Of a stretch of DNA of 64,000 bases, positions 36,460 to 49,730 are shown one piece after another (the stretch's first letter is position 1; every line of letters starts with the position of its first letter). Source of the DNA: Chryseobacterium arthrosphaerae (GTDB lineage: Bacteria > Bacteroidota > Bacteroidia > Flavobacteriales > Weeksellaceae); NCBI RefSeq assembly GCF_001684965.1, contig NZ_MAYG01000001.1, positions 1 through 64,000 on the forward strand. Direction: 5' to 3'. Made by a program: the position numbers and the translations under genes. The notes under the pieces are model-generated. The model saw nothing but the letters and a program-made list of their open reading frames with translations, made no database searches and had not been told where the DNA came from.

Positions 36460-39400
36460 TTAGTTCCGGTTTTTTACGAGGATCCAGCCTGTATAAGTTA
36501 CCAGGTTTTGGGTTTCCGGATCTGCCCATTTTATTTCATACCAGTACGTTCCGCTGCTGACGGGATTACCGCCGATGGTACCGTCCCATTTGAACGTATT
36601 GCTTTTTTCAGAAGAATAAATAAGCTGTCCGTACCTATTGAATATACCAAATTTCAGATCTTTCAGGAATGCCAGCTGAGAATAGTCCAGCGTATCGTTG
36701 ATCCCGTCACTGTTAGGGGTAATTGCATTAATGAGATTGGGTACCAGGATCTGGGTTTCCACTGGGCTGCAATTGTAGGAATCTTTCACATAGAAGTTGT
36801 TTTTACCCCTTGGAAGATTGGTGAAGACATTCGAATCCTGCCATATCATTCCGTCTCTTGAGTATTGATAAGGAGGGGTGCCTCCCTCTGCAGTAATCGT
36901 TGCTGTATTATGGGTCACCTCAACTTTTTTGACCTTCGGGACCGGGACGGACATTACCTTTACCAACTGTTTTGTCTCGCAACCGCCAGAGGTAAGGATC
37001 ACCCAGTAACTTCCTATGGAAACAGTGATGGAAGGCGTTGTAGCTCCGGTACTCCAGAGATAGGAAGTATAACCCGGCCCAGCATTCAATGTGATTTTTG
37101 CGTCGGGGCATATATATTGATCCGTCAGAAGAGGAGAGGGCTTGGGAGGAATGATGTTCAATGTTATTGGGGCAAAATCATAACATCCGTTCGCCGTAAT
37201 GACTTTGACGTATACTGTGGCATTCGGGGAAATATAATTCGCCGGAGTCAGGATTTCATTAGTTCCGTTGGTTGCATCAATAAGCGTTGGATAATATTTT
37301 TTTGTCACAGGAACTGTAGTCGTTACCAGTGCTGAAGTCAGGTCAAAAGTTCCGGTACTGGGATTCGTAGGAACAAAACATCCGTTAAGCGTCGCATTCT
37401 GTATATTAGGTGCAGGATAGAACTGAAGAGTGATTTTGGCATTTGCGGTACATCCTTCTGCAGTGGTAACCTTTACGTAAACACTGGCCGGAACTACAGA
37501 TGAGTATGCATTAGCCGGAATAATTTCGTTGATCCCTGCATTCAGATCCGCTAAAGTCGGGTAGTATTGTTTAGTCACATTCGCAGGTCCGCCTACATTG
37601 GCTGTAGTGAGGTCAAAAATACCGGTTCCGGTCGTTGTGGGACAGGTTTTTACAGTGGTATCCGTAAGAATCAGGGGTTGTACCGTTATATTGACTTTTA
37701 CCTGTTCACAATCAGTGAAATCGGGATCGTTTCCACAGAATTTATAAGTGAAAGTATCGGTGGTTGTTCCTGCATTGGCAGTGTAGGTAAGAACTCCCGT
37801 CGTTGAATTGACAGTTAAAGTACCATTAGCCGGAGGAGTAATGATCTGCACTGTTCCGGGAACAGGAATCTGCGTGGAATTGGTAAAGGCAGGGGTAATG
37901 GTGACAGGCTTACCGGCACTGCAGATATTTAATGCTTTTACAGTATTGGTGAGGCAGGTATATACCTTATACGGATAAGTAGTAAGAGGTGTACATGTAC
38001 TTTTGGTAATCGATACGGTATAGCTTCCCCCCTGGGTTGGTGTATATGTATTGGAATTAGCCCCAGGAATAGGATTCCCGTTGAGGTTCCACTGATAATG
38101 ATCAAAACCGCTTTCTACTTCCAGAACAATTCCGGGAATACATTCCCCTGCAGACTTTTTGATCACCGGAATAGAATTAAACCCGGCGAAATACCCTCCG
38201 TAGCCCAGATTTCCGCTACCTCCTATAATTCCGGCAGTGACAGCTTTTGTAGATGCTACCGTAACATTTCCTGAAATATTGGGTACGGAATAAGAAACCC
38301 AGTCTTTGGTTCCGGTTACCGGGAAAGGTCCCTGTGCAGCTGTCGTAGGAATACCATTTACCGTTACGGCAGCGCCTGCCTGGGTAAGGATATTGAGCTT
38401 TACCACAAGTGGTGGATTAAATGTAGTGTAATAAGGCAATTCACCTATTTTTCCAATTTCATCAATCACCGTAGGAAGGAAACAGTTTAAAGGCGGGATA
38501 TAATTAAAGCCCTCTGTAGCATCATTATCCTCAATGCCTGAGAGCAGCTGGTAGACATACACATTTTTGGAAGCTTTGATATACATATTGAGATGCGAGG
38601 GTCCGTTTGCAATATAATTCATCGCACTGACACGGTAATACTGTCCCTCATTCAAGGTAGCAACAGGTGTAGGATTATCATTGAGCCTGATTTCCGTATT
38701 GTTTTCAGTCGCTACAATGACAGCGCCCTCAATCTCCGGAAGAAGATTTCCCATTCCTTTAATCATCACGAATTCCTGTCCTAAGCGTTCAACAGGCACA
38801 GATTGATCCATTACGATATCTTCCCCGTTATAGGGTGGAGCCAATCCGAACTGACCGTGGTAATTTCCGTTGGTAACAGATACAGGCTTGGTCGATTCAA
38901 TTTTAGCCCCGATGAATCCGTCTTTATTGCCAGGTTTATTGGCATATCCGGCAAATATGTAAGATTGTCCCTTATTCAGCGTGATCGTAATACTCGGGTG
39001 GGTAAGTCCATTGAAATTGTTGTAAAACCATGTTGTCATGGCATACCCTGAAACCTTCACCTGAGTGTTGTCCTCGGTGGCCAGAATTCCGCAGCTAAAA
39101 TTTTGGCTGGACTGGTTATTCATCAGCGGGGCGTATACTGCATAAAATTTATTACCAATTCCTGCCTTCCCTTTGGAAGTAAGAATTTCTCCATGATTGA
39201 TTTCCGAAAATCTGTAAGTGGCGAAAAACGGGAGGTCACCATGAAGATAAAGCCCTCTTGTTTTTACACTCATCGCATCGGCAGTATTCTGTCCGGTCAT
39301 CAGATTCCATGGTACATCGAAAGTCTGAGGATTTCCCTTGCTGATGGTGACGGTGCCTATTACCGTATTATTATTGTAAATGGAAACCGGAAACGGCGTG

Positions 39401-39549
39401 GTACTGTCCGTAGAGAGATACAGTGCCTGCTTGGGGGAACCATTGGTGGAACTGGCAACCATAGGGGCAAACCAGTGATCAGTATCCCTTTGTGCACAGG
39501 CAGGGGAAGCCATGAGTAGCAGTATAAAAATAAGTAAGATCCTTTTCAT
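36460..39549 (-). CDS. Large secreted protein with IgGFc-binding-like N-terminus and T9SS type B sorting domain
   Basis: This 1029-residue protein has a signal peptide ending SPACAQ. The N-terminal ~450 residues match the IgGFc-binding-protein-like domain ([40 protein letters not shown]). Ig-like and cadherin-like beta repeats follow ([32 protein letters not shown]). The C-terminus is a gliding-associated/T9SS type B signal (ITPNSDGINDTLDYS ... FNRYGQLIYSSE). It is paralogous to the gene at 39644. Surface adhesin or gliding role is plausible but unproven. Confidence 0.93.
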   Translation of the reverse strand: MKRILLIFILLLMASPACAQRDTDHWFAPMVASSTNGSPKQALYLSTDSTTPFPVSIYNNNTVIGTVTISKGNPQTFDVPWNLMTGQNTADAMSVKTRGLYLHGDLPFFATYRFSEINHGEILTSKGKAGIGNKFYAVYAPLMNNQSSQNFSCGILATEDNTQVKVSGYAMTTWFYNNFNGLTHPSITITLNKGQSYIFAGYANKPGNKDGFIGAKIESTKPVSVTNGNYHGQFGLAPPYNGEDIVMDQSVPVERLGQEFVMIKGMGNLLPEIEGAVIVATENNTEIRLNDNPTPVATLNEGQYYRVSAMNYIANGPSHLNMYIKASKNVYVYQLLSGIEDNDATEGFNYIPPLNCFLPTVIDEIGKIGELPYYTTFNPPLVVKLNILTQAGAAVTVNGIPTTAAQGPFPVTGTKDWVSYSVPNISGNVTVASTKAVTAGIIGGSGNLGYGGYFAGFNSIPVIKKSAGECIPGIVLEVESGFDHYQWNLNGNPIPGANSNTYTPTQGGSYTVSITKSTCTPLTTYPYKVYTCLTNTVKALNICSAGKPVTITPAFTNSTQIPVPGTVQIITPPANGTLTVNSTTGVLTYTANAGTTTDTFTYKFCGNDPDFTDCEQVKVNITVQPLILTDTTVKTCPTTTGTGIFDLTTANVGGPANVTKQYYPTLADLNAGINEIIPANAYSSVVPASVYVKVTTAEGCTANAKITLQFYPAPNIQNATLNGCFVPTNPSTGTFDLTSALVTTTVPVTKKYYPTLIDATNGTNEILTPANYISPNATVYVKVITANGCYDFAPITLNIIPPKPSPLLTDQYICPDAKITLNAGPGYTSYLWSTGATTPSITVSIGSYWVILTSGGCETKQLVKVMSVPVPKVKKVEVTHNTATITAEGGTPPYQYSRDGMIWQDSNVFTNLPRGKNNFYVKDSYNCSPVETQILVPNLINAITPNSDGINDTLDYSQLAFLKDLKFGIFNRYGQLIYSSEKSNTFKWDGTIGGNPVSSGTYWYEIKWADPETQNLVTYTGWILVKNRN

Positions 39550-39643
39550 AGATTTTAGGGAAGATTAAATTAAATAAGTCATAACAGCTGCTTTGATGAA
39601 ATCTGACAGCGAATGATTGCTAATACGTGTATTAATATTGGGT

Positions 39644-42820
<3,177 letters not shown>

Positions 42821-42967
42821 TCAAACATCTTTGAATAGAAAGTCAATTACCGGAAACAGCAGATTGAGGATATTTTCTGAATCTGAACTGACTGAATTCG
42901 TGATCAGTCCCTGAAATATGAACAATAAATGAAGTAAAGGTTTTACATAGACTGAATTTGATGTGTG

Positions 42968-43018
42968 GAAAAAACTGCCATACAGGCGACGGGAAATTCC
43001 GTCACTCTGTATGACAGT
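42968..43018 (-). terminator. Long terminator after the GEVED protein gene
   Basis: ACTGCCATACAG (42974-42985) pairs with CTGTATGACAGT (43007-43018, one mismatch), with an inner GACGG/CCGTC stem. On the minus strand it is followed by six T. Confidence 0.85.
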
Positions 43019-43025
43019 GACAACA

Positions 43026-45317
43026 TTATTTTTTTATTGCTTTTACGGTTCTGGAAGTACCGTCTTTCATAATCATTCTGATCATGTACAGCCCTGATGT
43101 CAGGTCCTTTAAAGAAATTGGATTTTCAAAATTTCTGATCTCACGGATATGTTTGCCCGAAGCATCATAGACCATCACTGATTGCAGATTTTTGACGTCT
43201 GTAATATTGATGATATCTGTGAATGGATTAGGATAGATGTCCGGTTTGGATTTTGCGGTTACATCACTTACTCCCATACTTTGTGTAGGCGCCCATGAAA
43301 TATTATCCCAGTAATACTGTGCATTACCTGAAACAGTATAGGTATTACGGATAGCGAGTCGTGCACCGGCAGGAATCGTATTGGGAATAGCAACCGCATA
43401 CTCACTGCTTCCGGTAGTGGGAGCATAGGAGGTATTGGTAATATTCAGCTGCTGGATCAGGGTAAAGGTAGAAGCATCTGTAGGATTGGTCATATAGCCT
43501 ACTTCCAGTTTTCCTGTATTGGCACTGCAATATGCATTGAATTTCAAAGAATGGGTTCCGGCATTGATATTACTCATTTCCGGTAATACGGCAATAGCAA
43601 TGTCACCGGCAGAAATACTGCGCTGCAATACATGTCTGCTTCCGGAAAGCGCTCCGTTTCCATTGATGTTTACACTGGCTATTCCTGTTGCAATTCTTCC
43701 CCAGCATGGAGCATTGGTTAATAATCCTGTAGCGTAAGAATCAAAATTTTCAGACAAGGTAGTAACAGGGGCACAAAGCGTAAGTACAGAAGATACATTA
43801 CTCCAGGCACTTTGATCAGTGCTACTGCATCTTGATCTTATCCATATATAATAAGTCGTTGCTGAGTTCAGTCCCTGGATGGTATATGGATTTGCTGTTA
43901 TTCCCTGGATAATCGGCTGAGTAGATGAAGTTGGAGGAGTACTGTCCGTACTGTAATAAATATCATACCCACTTGCCGGTACACTGCCAGGTGCAGTCCA
44001 TGCTGCATTTACAGTAGCACTGGTAGCATTAGACAAAACAACATTGGTTGGGGCGAAACAGGTGGGTTTAGGCTCCCAGTATACATTATCCCAATAAATA
44101 TTGACTGAAGGTACACCTCCATGTCTTATCGCAAGCCTGGCATTGGCAGGAACGGTGTTGGGAACGAGTACACTGTATTCATATCCATCATACACCGTAT
44201 TGCTGATGTTGACAGACTGGATATTGACAAAAGTAGAAGCATCCGTATCATTGGTTACATAACCTACATCCAGTACTCCGGCTGCACCGCTCACTTTTGC
44301 TTTGAATCTCAGCCAGTGGGTTCCTGCATTTATATTACTGAATTTTGGTAGTACTGCGATCACTGTATTGGCAGCGCCATTGGCACTTTGATACATAGCT
44401 TTGGTACTGTTCACACCACTGCCGGAAGCAATATTCTGATACCCGGAACCTAAAATAATCCTGTCCCAGCAGTCGGCATTGTTATTTCCGGTTGCTGCAC
44501 TTTCAAAATCTTCAAACATAGATGTTTTTGCGTCGCACTTGGTTTTAAATATCCCCCTTAAAGACCATGCGCTTTTATCAGATGCACTGCAAACCGATCT
44601 TACATAATAATAGTACGTTGTGAAAGATGAAAGTCCGCCGACAGGCGCTGAGGTAGTATTGCTGGTTCCTGATGCCTGAGTAGAAGCGTCCGGAATAGTG
44701 GTGGAAGAAGTATAATAATATTCATAGCTTCCCGGTGCAGTAGCAGGGGCATCCCAGGAAATCGTTGCCGAGTTGTTGGTAATAGCGGAAGCGGCAAGTG
44801 TAGTAGGAACAAAGCAGCTTGGTGATGGAGCGATCTTCAGGCTGAAATCTACAAAATTACCATAATTATTAGGTCCGCAGGGATTTACCGGATTCGGGAA
44901 TGAGGTTCCGCTTTGTACCCTGATCCTATACATTCCCGCAGGCTGGGAGGGTGGAATAAAGAATACATCATCTACTACTGAAAAATTGGAAGGACTTAAC
45001 GGATTTTCATAGAAATCATCAAAATCTCCATCTGCATTCCAATCGATCCAAACGTAAGATTTGGTTGAGGATCCGGCAAAATCCAGATGAACGTTTACCG
45101 TTCCTCCCGGATAAGAAGTTACGATCTGGCTGGACGAGTTATCTGCGTAAGCCTGATATGCTGTAGCACTATAATATAATGCGCCCTGATCAGAAAATAT
45201 TGCATTCTTTAGATAATTGGCCTGGCTGGAGCTACCGGCTGTTGGAGTACAATAAGTCTGAGCATTCAGTTTAAAAACCGAAAGGAGCACAATCATCCAT
45301 AAGTAGTGTTTTCTCAT
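43026..45317 (-). CDS. Secreted GEVED/fibronectin type III protein with T9SS type A sorting domain
   Basis: This 763-residue protein has a signal peptide ending LNAQT and an N-terminal GEVED-like region (IDWNADGDFDDFYENPL). Two fibronectin type III-like modules follow (SAWSLRGIFKT; TTYYIWIRSRC), each followed by a jelly-roll domain of the same kind (residues near 265-420 and 515-675). The jelly-roll pattern is FEDFES...CWDRI ... INAGTHWLRFKAKVSGA, and SENFDSY...CWGRI in the second copy. A type A sorting signal (PNPFTDIINITDV ... GLYMIRM) ends it. It is probably an adhesin or degradative surface protein. Confidence 0.9.
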   Translation of the reverse strand: MRKHYLWMIVLLSVFKLNAQTYCTPTAGSSSQANYLKNAIFSDQGALYYSATAYQAYADNSSSQIVTSYPGGTVNVHLDFAGSSTKSYVWIDWNADGDFDDFYENPLSPSNFSVVDDVFFIPPSQPAGMYRIRVQSGTSFPNPVNPCGPNNYGNFVDFSLKIAPSPSCFVPTTLAASAITNNSATISWDAPATAPGSYEYYYTSSTTIPDASTQASGTSNTTSAPVGGLSSFTTYYYYVRSVCSASDKSAWSLRGIFKTKCDAKTSMFEDFESAATGNNNADCWDRIILGSGYQNIASGSGVNSTKAMYQSANGAANTVIAVLPKFSNINAGTHWLRFKAKVSGAAGVLDVGYVTNDTDASTFVNIQSVNISNTVYDGYEYSVLVPNTVPANARLAIRHGGVPSVNIYWDNVYWEPKPTCFAPTNVVLSNATSATVNAAWTAPGSVPASGYDIYYSTDSTPPTSSTQPIIQGITANPYTIQGLNSATTYYIWIRSRCSSTDQSAWSNVSSVLTLCAPVTTLSENFDSYATGLLTNAPCWGRIATGIASVNINGNGALSGSRHVLQRSISAGDIAIAVLPEMSNINAGTHSLKFNAYCSANTGKLEVGYMTNPTDASTFTLIQQLNITNTSYAPTTGSSEYAVAIPNTIPAGARLAIRNTYTVSGNAQYYWDNISWAPTQSMGVSDVTAKSKPDIYPNPFTDIINITDVKNLQSVMVYDASGKHIREIRNFENPISLKDLTSGLYMIRMIMKDGTSRTVKAIKK

Positions 45318-45698
45318 TTTATTTCTATTTTTAAGTTAGCTACCCGCTTTATAGTCAGATCTTTTCTGATAATAAGTGGTAGAATGAATTATTACAGGGA
45401 ATTTTTATAGATTTTTTGAATCTCTGATCATTGCTTTATTGCTTCAAAAATCATATATTAGGTTATTGCTGAATTATCTTTAATTTTTTATAATCATAAA
45501 GCTTGATAGGTGTGATGATTTCATTAAATTTTGAGAATAAGTCTAATATTTTAAATCAGCTTAAAGGTTTAAACAATATTAGCGTTATATTTGCCCCTTA
45601 TCAAGAAATAAGCTTGCATAATTCGTTGATTTTACAAAAATTTAAAATGTAAATAATTGTAAATCATTATTTTATGTTTTTGGGTTTTAAAAGGAGTA
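45318..45698. other. AT-rich divergent promoter region
   Basis: The 381-base gap separates the minus-strand GEVED gene from the plus-strand TPR regulator. A TAnnTTTG box (TATATTTG, plus strand, 45586-45593) lies about 106 bases before the regulator's ATG. No ORF or repeat is evident. Confidence 0.55.
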
Positions 45699-47345
45699 AT
45701 GATAGGAATATCAAATAAAAACAGTGGGAAAATGATCCTTATGTTCAAAAAAATACTGAAAAGTAATAGGCTGATATTGTTTTTCATCATGTTGTGTCCG
45801 GTTTTTATCAACGGGCAGGCTGCTCCGGATTTCAGTATTCTGACAGACAAAGCTTTTCAGAAATTATATCAGAATCCCGAAGAATGCATCAGTTATTCAC
45901 AGAGCCTTCTGATCAGTGATAAGAATATTGAACATAAAGTTATTTTACGGAATATTATTTCCCAGGCTTATGCCTTGCAGGGGAACTATGTACAGTCTGT
46001 AAGCATTTCTAACCAAAAAGAAGATGAAAATCTTCAGGGGCATCTTTCCCGTTTTATCCAGTTGTTTGATGATTATAATCTGGCAGATCAGTATCAGAAT
46101 CTGGGACTATACGGACAGTCGAAAAAAATCATTGCCGGGATCCTGAAAAATCCTGAACTCTTGAAGAGCAGTAACGGTAAAGAGAGGATGGTTCTTGCAA
46201 AACTGTTCCAGCTTCAGGCAATCAATGCCGGAATTACGAGAAACTATGACATTGCTTTAATTAATATTGACAAAAGTGATGTTTATCTGGACAATAACAA
46301 TGAAGAAAACAGAATTATCAAGTGGGAAAATATTATTTTCCGGTCTTCATTCCTGTTGCGGCAGAATAAACTGGAGGAATCAAAAAAATTACTGGATGAT
46401 GTGATCCGGGATGTGGAAAGGTATGGAAACAATGCTTTTATTACTGCATTTGCTTACGAAAACCTGTCCCGCTATTTCTTTTTAAAAGAAGACTATACTG
46501 CCGCTATAAAACATCTTGAAAAAGGGTTTTCTGAAATTCAAAACCTTCCCTATAATGATCTGAAGATCATATTTTATGAATTGTTTGCCCGCAATTACCT
46601 GGCGCTCAATAATGATAAGAAATATTATGATTACAATAATCTGTATACTGATCAGAAGGCTAAACTGGACGCCAATAAAAAAGAAGGAATACAATATGTG
46701 GTAAAGCTGCTGGAAACCTACCATAGCAAAAATATTGAATTTGAAAGACAGAATAAGCTCAAGCAGCTCAGGCTGATCAGTCTTGTTATGCTGATTCTCA
46801 TTGTGGGAACTGTAGCTTATTTCTTAAATGAATCAGCAAGAGGGAAGGATATGAAAAAACAGCTTGACTTCTTTAAAAAACTGAAAGTGAAAGAAGAGCC
46901 TGTGACTGTAATCATTGAAAAACCCAAAGGCGAAACAGTACAGGAAAGCAAAAATCCTGATAAAGATCCTTCCAAGATATCAAAAGAAAAGGAAGAAGAA
47001 ATTCTACAGAAACTGAAAGACTGGGAAAAGTCAGACCGCTACCTGAATAAAAATATGTCACTGGCTATTCTTTCTGTACAGACAGGCATTAATACCAAAT
47101 ACCTGTCTGAGGTGATCAATAACAACAAAGGAAAGAATTTCAACGGATACATTAACGAACTGAGAATTAATCATATCGCACGTCTTTTGAAAACGGATCC
47201 TGCTTATCTTAATTATAAAGTGAGCTATCTGGCAGAATACTCAGGATTTTCATCACACGGGGCATTTACCAATGTTTTTAAGTCGGTGACGGGAATGTCA
47301 CCTTATACCTATATTCAGGAAATTATCAAAAATAAAAAGTCATGA
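45699..47345 (+). CDS. Membrane-anchored TPR regulator with AraC-type DNA-binding domain
   Basis: This 548-residue protein has an N-terminal hydrophobic segment (LILFFIMLCPVFINGQA), a helical TPR-like region to about residue 350, and a transmembrane helix (SLVMLILIVGTVAYFL) near 360-380. A Lys/Glu-rich linker leads to a C-terminal AraC/XylS HTH (about 450-545): LAILSVQTGINTKYLSEVIN and VSYLAEYSGFSSHGAFTNVFKSVTG. The outside-in topology (TPR out, HTH in) is as in other Bacteroidota transmembrane AraC regulators. The ATG at 45699 directly follows AAGGAG, but 45741 is also possible and gives a compact signal peptide. It is coupled to the next gene by an ATGA overlap. Confidence 0.88.
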   Translation: MIGISNKNSGKMILMFKKILKSNRLILFFIMLCPVFINGQAAPDFSILTDKAFQKLYQNPEECISYSQSLLISDKNIEHKVILRNIISQAYALQGNYVQSVSISNQKEDENLQGHLSRFIQLFDDYNLADQYQNLGLYGQSKKIIAGILKNPELLKSSNGKERMVLAKLFQLQAINAGITRNYDIALINIDKSDVYLDNNNEENRIIKWENIIFRSSFLLRQNKLEESKKLLDDVIRDVERYGNNAFITAFAYENLSRYFFLKEDYTAAIKHLEKGFSEIQNLPYNDLKIIFYELFARNYLALNNDKKYYDYNNLYTDQKAKLDANKKEGIQYVVKLLETYHSKNIEFERQNKLKQLRLISLVMLILIVGTVAYFLNESARGKDMKKQLDFFKKLKVKEEPVTVIIEKPKGETVQESKNPDKDPSKISKEKEEEILQKLKDWEKSDRYLNKNMSLAILSVQTGINTKYLSEVINNNKGKNFNGYINELRINHIARLLKTDPAYLNYKVSYLAEYSGFSSHGAFTNVFKSVTGMSPYTYIQEIIKNKKS

Positions 47346-48472
47346 AATTCTTTATCCATATTGTTCTGGTGGGTGTACTGTTTTGTCAGACACCGCTTTC
47401 CGGGCAGAACATTTCTGATGATTCCCTGATGAAAATAGCGAATCAGGAACTTTATAATAATCCTGAAAAAGCTATAAACATTGGGAAAAAACTGCTTCAG
47501 AAAGAACAGGATGTCCACAAATCGATCAAAATTTATCTGATTCTATCCACTGCAGGCATTGCCAAAAGAAACTTTGATGAATCTCTGCGGTATATTTTAA
47601 AAGCAAGAGAATTGGTACAGAAGACAAATGACCCTAAAGTCCATACCAGTTTTTTAATTGCAGCCGCTATGCAGTACCAGCAGATGGAGCTTTTCAGCAA
47701 AAGCCTTGAAACATTGGATGAAGCTGATGAGTACCTGGTGAAACTTCCTGAAAATTCGTACCTGAGGTATTTTGAGACAGCCCGGAGTTTTGCATTGCGG
47801 GGCATGATCTATAAAAGCCAGTCGAATCCTGAGATTGCACTTCAGGAATTTTCAATTGCGATCAGAAATCTCGGGAAAATAAAAGAAAAAGAGAAAACCT
47901 ACTTTAATCAGAGTATTATTTATTATAATATCGGACATTGTTATCTCACTCTCAATCAGCCTGAAAAAGCAGAAACTGCCTTTATGAAGTCGATGAACTT
48001 AGCAGGCCAGATCAAAGCTAAAAGCCTTGAAGCTTTCGCCCTGAAAGGTCTGGCAGAGATGAACAAACAGAAACATCAGAATCAGGCAGCGCTGGAGCAG
48101 TTAATCAAAGCTGAAGAATTAGGCAGGGAAGCAGGTGATCTGACTCTTAATGAAGGTATTTATAAAGAAATGGCAGATAATTATCTGGCAATGGGGAAAC
48201 CTGGTCTTTACCAGATTTATAATAAAAAATACATTGAAACAAAATTCAAAAGAGAGCAGAACGAATTAAGCTCTATCAATCACGCTATAGATGTTCACAA
48301 TGTAGAAACGCAAAAGAGAAGCGAAAAAGTCGTAAGCCATTATAATTATCTGATGGCAGCAGTGATTATTGCGGGGGCGGTTATTCTGGGTATCTTTTCA
48401 TATATGGTATTTAGGATCAGGAAAAAGAATGAGAAATTCAGGGAAGAGATTAAGGCTCTTATCAGGGATTAG
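47342..48472 (+). CDS. Membrane-anchored TPR protein lacking the HTH domain, coupled partner
   Basis: This 376-residue protein overlaps the previous gene by four bases. It has a signal peptide (FIHIVLVGVLFCQTPLSGQ) and TPR helices with a pairwise pattern (ALRGMIYKSQSNPEIALQEFS; HCYLTLNQPEKAETAFMKS). A single C-terminal helix (YLMAAVIIAGAVILGIFSYMVF) is followed by only 20 cytoplasmic residues. The architecture is that of its neighbour without the DNA-binding part, so it may modulate it as a co-receptor or decoy. This is inference from architecture. Confidence 0.85.
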   Translation: MKFFIHIVLVGVLFCQTPLSGQNISDDSLMKIANQELYNNPEKAINIGKKLLQKEQDVHKSIKIYLILSTAGIAKRNFDESLRYILKARELVQKTNDPKVHTSFLIAAAMQYQQMELFSKSLETLDEADEYLVKLPENSYLRYFETARSFALRGMIYKSQSNPEIALQEFSIAIRNLGKIKEKEKTYFNQSIIYYNIGHCYLTLNQPEKAETAFMKSMNLAGQIKAKSLEAFALKGLAEMNKQKHQNQAALEQLIKAEELGREAGDLTLNEGIYKEMADNYLAMGKPGLYQIYNKKYIETKFKREQNELSSINHAIDVHNVETQKRSEKVVSHYNYLMAAVIIAGAVILGIFSYMVFRIRKKNEKFREEIKALIRD

Positions 48473-48609
48473 TTGATATTGATGAAAATATATTAAATTA
48501 TGTATTTTATTTAAATTATAAAGCAATGATAATGAATTAGGAATTATAATTTATGTTTATTGAAAATAGTGGGAATTGTTACATTGGTGGAAATCTCTAA
48601 ACTATCTAT

Positions 48610-48644
48610 AAAAAAACTCACAATAAAAATTGTGAGTTTTAATA
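48610..48644. terminator. Bidirectional terminator between convergent genes
   Basis: AAACTCACAAT pairs with ATTGTGAGTTT over AAAA (48614-48639), with A-run on the left and T-run on the right. It ends transcripts from both the 47342 and 48655 genes. The same 20-base core is the terminator of the first tRNA cluster. Confidence 0.85.
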
Positions 48645-48654
48645 TGAATTGATT

Positions 48655-49479
48655 TTAAGGAGTAGCTTTCACAGCATTATACATCATAGAATCTTTCTGC
48701 TGTTGAGTATAATCATATTTGTATTGATAAAATGAAGATTCCCAATCTCCATAGCCAACGTTCGGAATAATAATGAATTTTTTACCGAAATCTTTGGCTA
48801 CACTTTTCACAGCTGCAGAACGGTCCGCTTCCGATTTTTTATCGAAAATATCAGCAAAATCAGCAAGATTATCACCTAGCAGCAAAACAATATTATAATT
48901 TCTGGCAATATCCTTTCTCCGGTTTTCCTTACTGCTTTCCTTTGAACGGAGGATTAAATTGGCATCGCTTTGAAGAGGGTAATTGTACTTTTTTAAGTTT
49001 TTCAGAGTCCCTGCACATTCCTGTTCTGCACGGTTGGTAACATAAAAGACCTGTATACCTTTACTTGCTGCATACTGATAAAATTCCTGAGAACCGGTAA
49101 GCGGTGTTGCAATTCCCTTGGCCGTCCATTCTTCCCATGTTTTCTGATCATAATCCTTTCCCATTTTTGAACGCTCAACAGCATAATAGGAATTATCCAG
49201 AAATGTTTCATCAATATCTGAAACAATGGCTAACGGCTTATCAGATTTTTGCGCTAAAGCCTCATCCAGTCGGAGTTTTGCTATATTATAGGCCTGCAGG
49301 CAAAGTGCTTCATATTCGGCCGCTCTTTGCTGGTAAAATGCGGCATATATTTTTCCGTTATGTCCCAGGTTTTGATAAGGAGTATTCTCATTGGAAACCT
49401 TTGAAACCGGAGCAGCTGTTTGGCATGATACTAACAAAGCCAGAAAACTGCCTGAGAGGATGTATTTAAAATTTTTCAT
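48655..49479 (-). CDS. 5'-nucleotidase, lipoprotein e(P4)-family acid phosphatase
   Basis: This 274-residue lipoprotein has a type II signal (SFLALLVSCQTA). Its HAD-like class B acid phosphatase core shows the DxD catalytic pair in IVSDIDETFLDNS, FYVTNRAEQ, and the late LGDNLADFADIF. It dephosphorylates nucleotides and other monoesters at the outer membrane. A plausible promoter on the minus strand has TAATTTTG (49499-49506) with a TTG 20 bases upstream. It is monocistronic. Confidence 0.93.
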   Translation of the reverse strand: MKNFKYILSGSFLALLVSCQTAAPVSKVSNENTPYQNLGHNGKIYAAFYQQRAAEYEALCLQAYNIAKLRLDEALAQKSDKPLAIVSDIDETFLDNSYYAVERSKMGKDYDQKTWEEWTAKGIATPLTGSQEFYQYAASKGIQVFYVTNRAEQECAGTLKNLKKYNYPLQSDANLILRSKESSKENRRKDIARNYNIVLLLGDNLADFADIFDKKSEADRSAAVKSVAKDFGKKFIIIPNVGYGDWESSFYQYKYDYTQQQKDSMMYNAVKATP

Positions 49480-49572
49480 TGAATTAGAATAGAGATCACA
49501 AAATTATAACAATTTGATTTTTGCTGCAACTCAATACTTTCTATTATAAGAGTAAATACTTTATTTTTACAC

Positions 49573-49604
49573 AACCTAACAGGTTTTCAAAACCTTCTAG
49601 GTTT
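49573..49604. repeat. Palindromic repeat, family A (third copy, decayed)
   Basis: AACCTAACAGGTTTT faces AAAACCTTCTAGGTT, with a few mismatches in the arms. It is the same family as the copies at 10815 and 31761. Confidence 0.65.
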
Positions 49605-49636
49605 ATAAAATTGCTTAAAATTTAAATGCATCCTTT

Positions 49637-49664
49637 TTTGAATATACAATAATGGCTAGATTTG
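49637..49664 (+). promoter_or_regulatory. Promoter of the Crp/Fnr regulator gene
   Basis: TTTG (49637-49640), a 16-base spacer and TAGATTTG (49657-49664) match the -33/-7 consensus. It overlaps the first codon of the longest open frame (49662), which supports ATG 49731 as the true start. Confidence 0.6.
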
Positions 49665-49730
49665 AACACCGGATCTTATATTCGATCCATAACCGCTCAG
49701 GAAAAAGCAAAAGGACAAAAAAACAGAAAA

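Noticed and set aside
36865..39519. Plus-strand ORFs inside the IgGFc-like gene
   Set aside because: They are antisense shadows of the long minus-strand coding frame, with no signal peptide or known domain.
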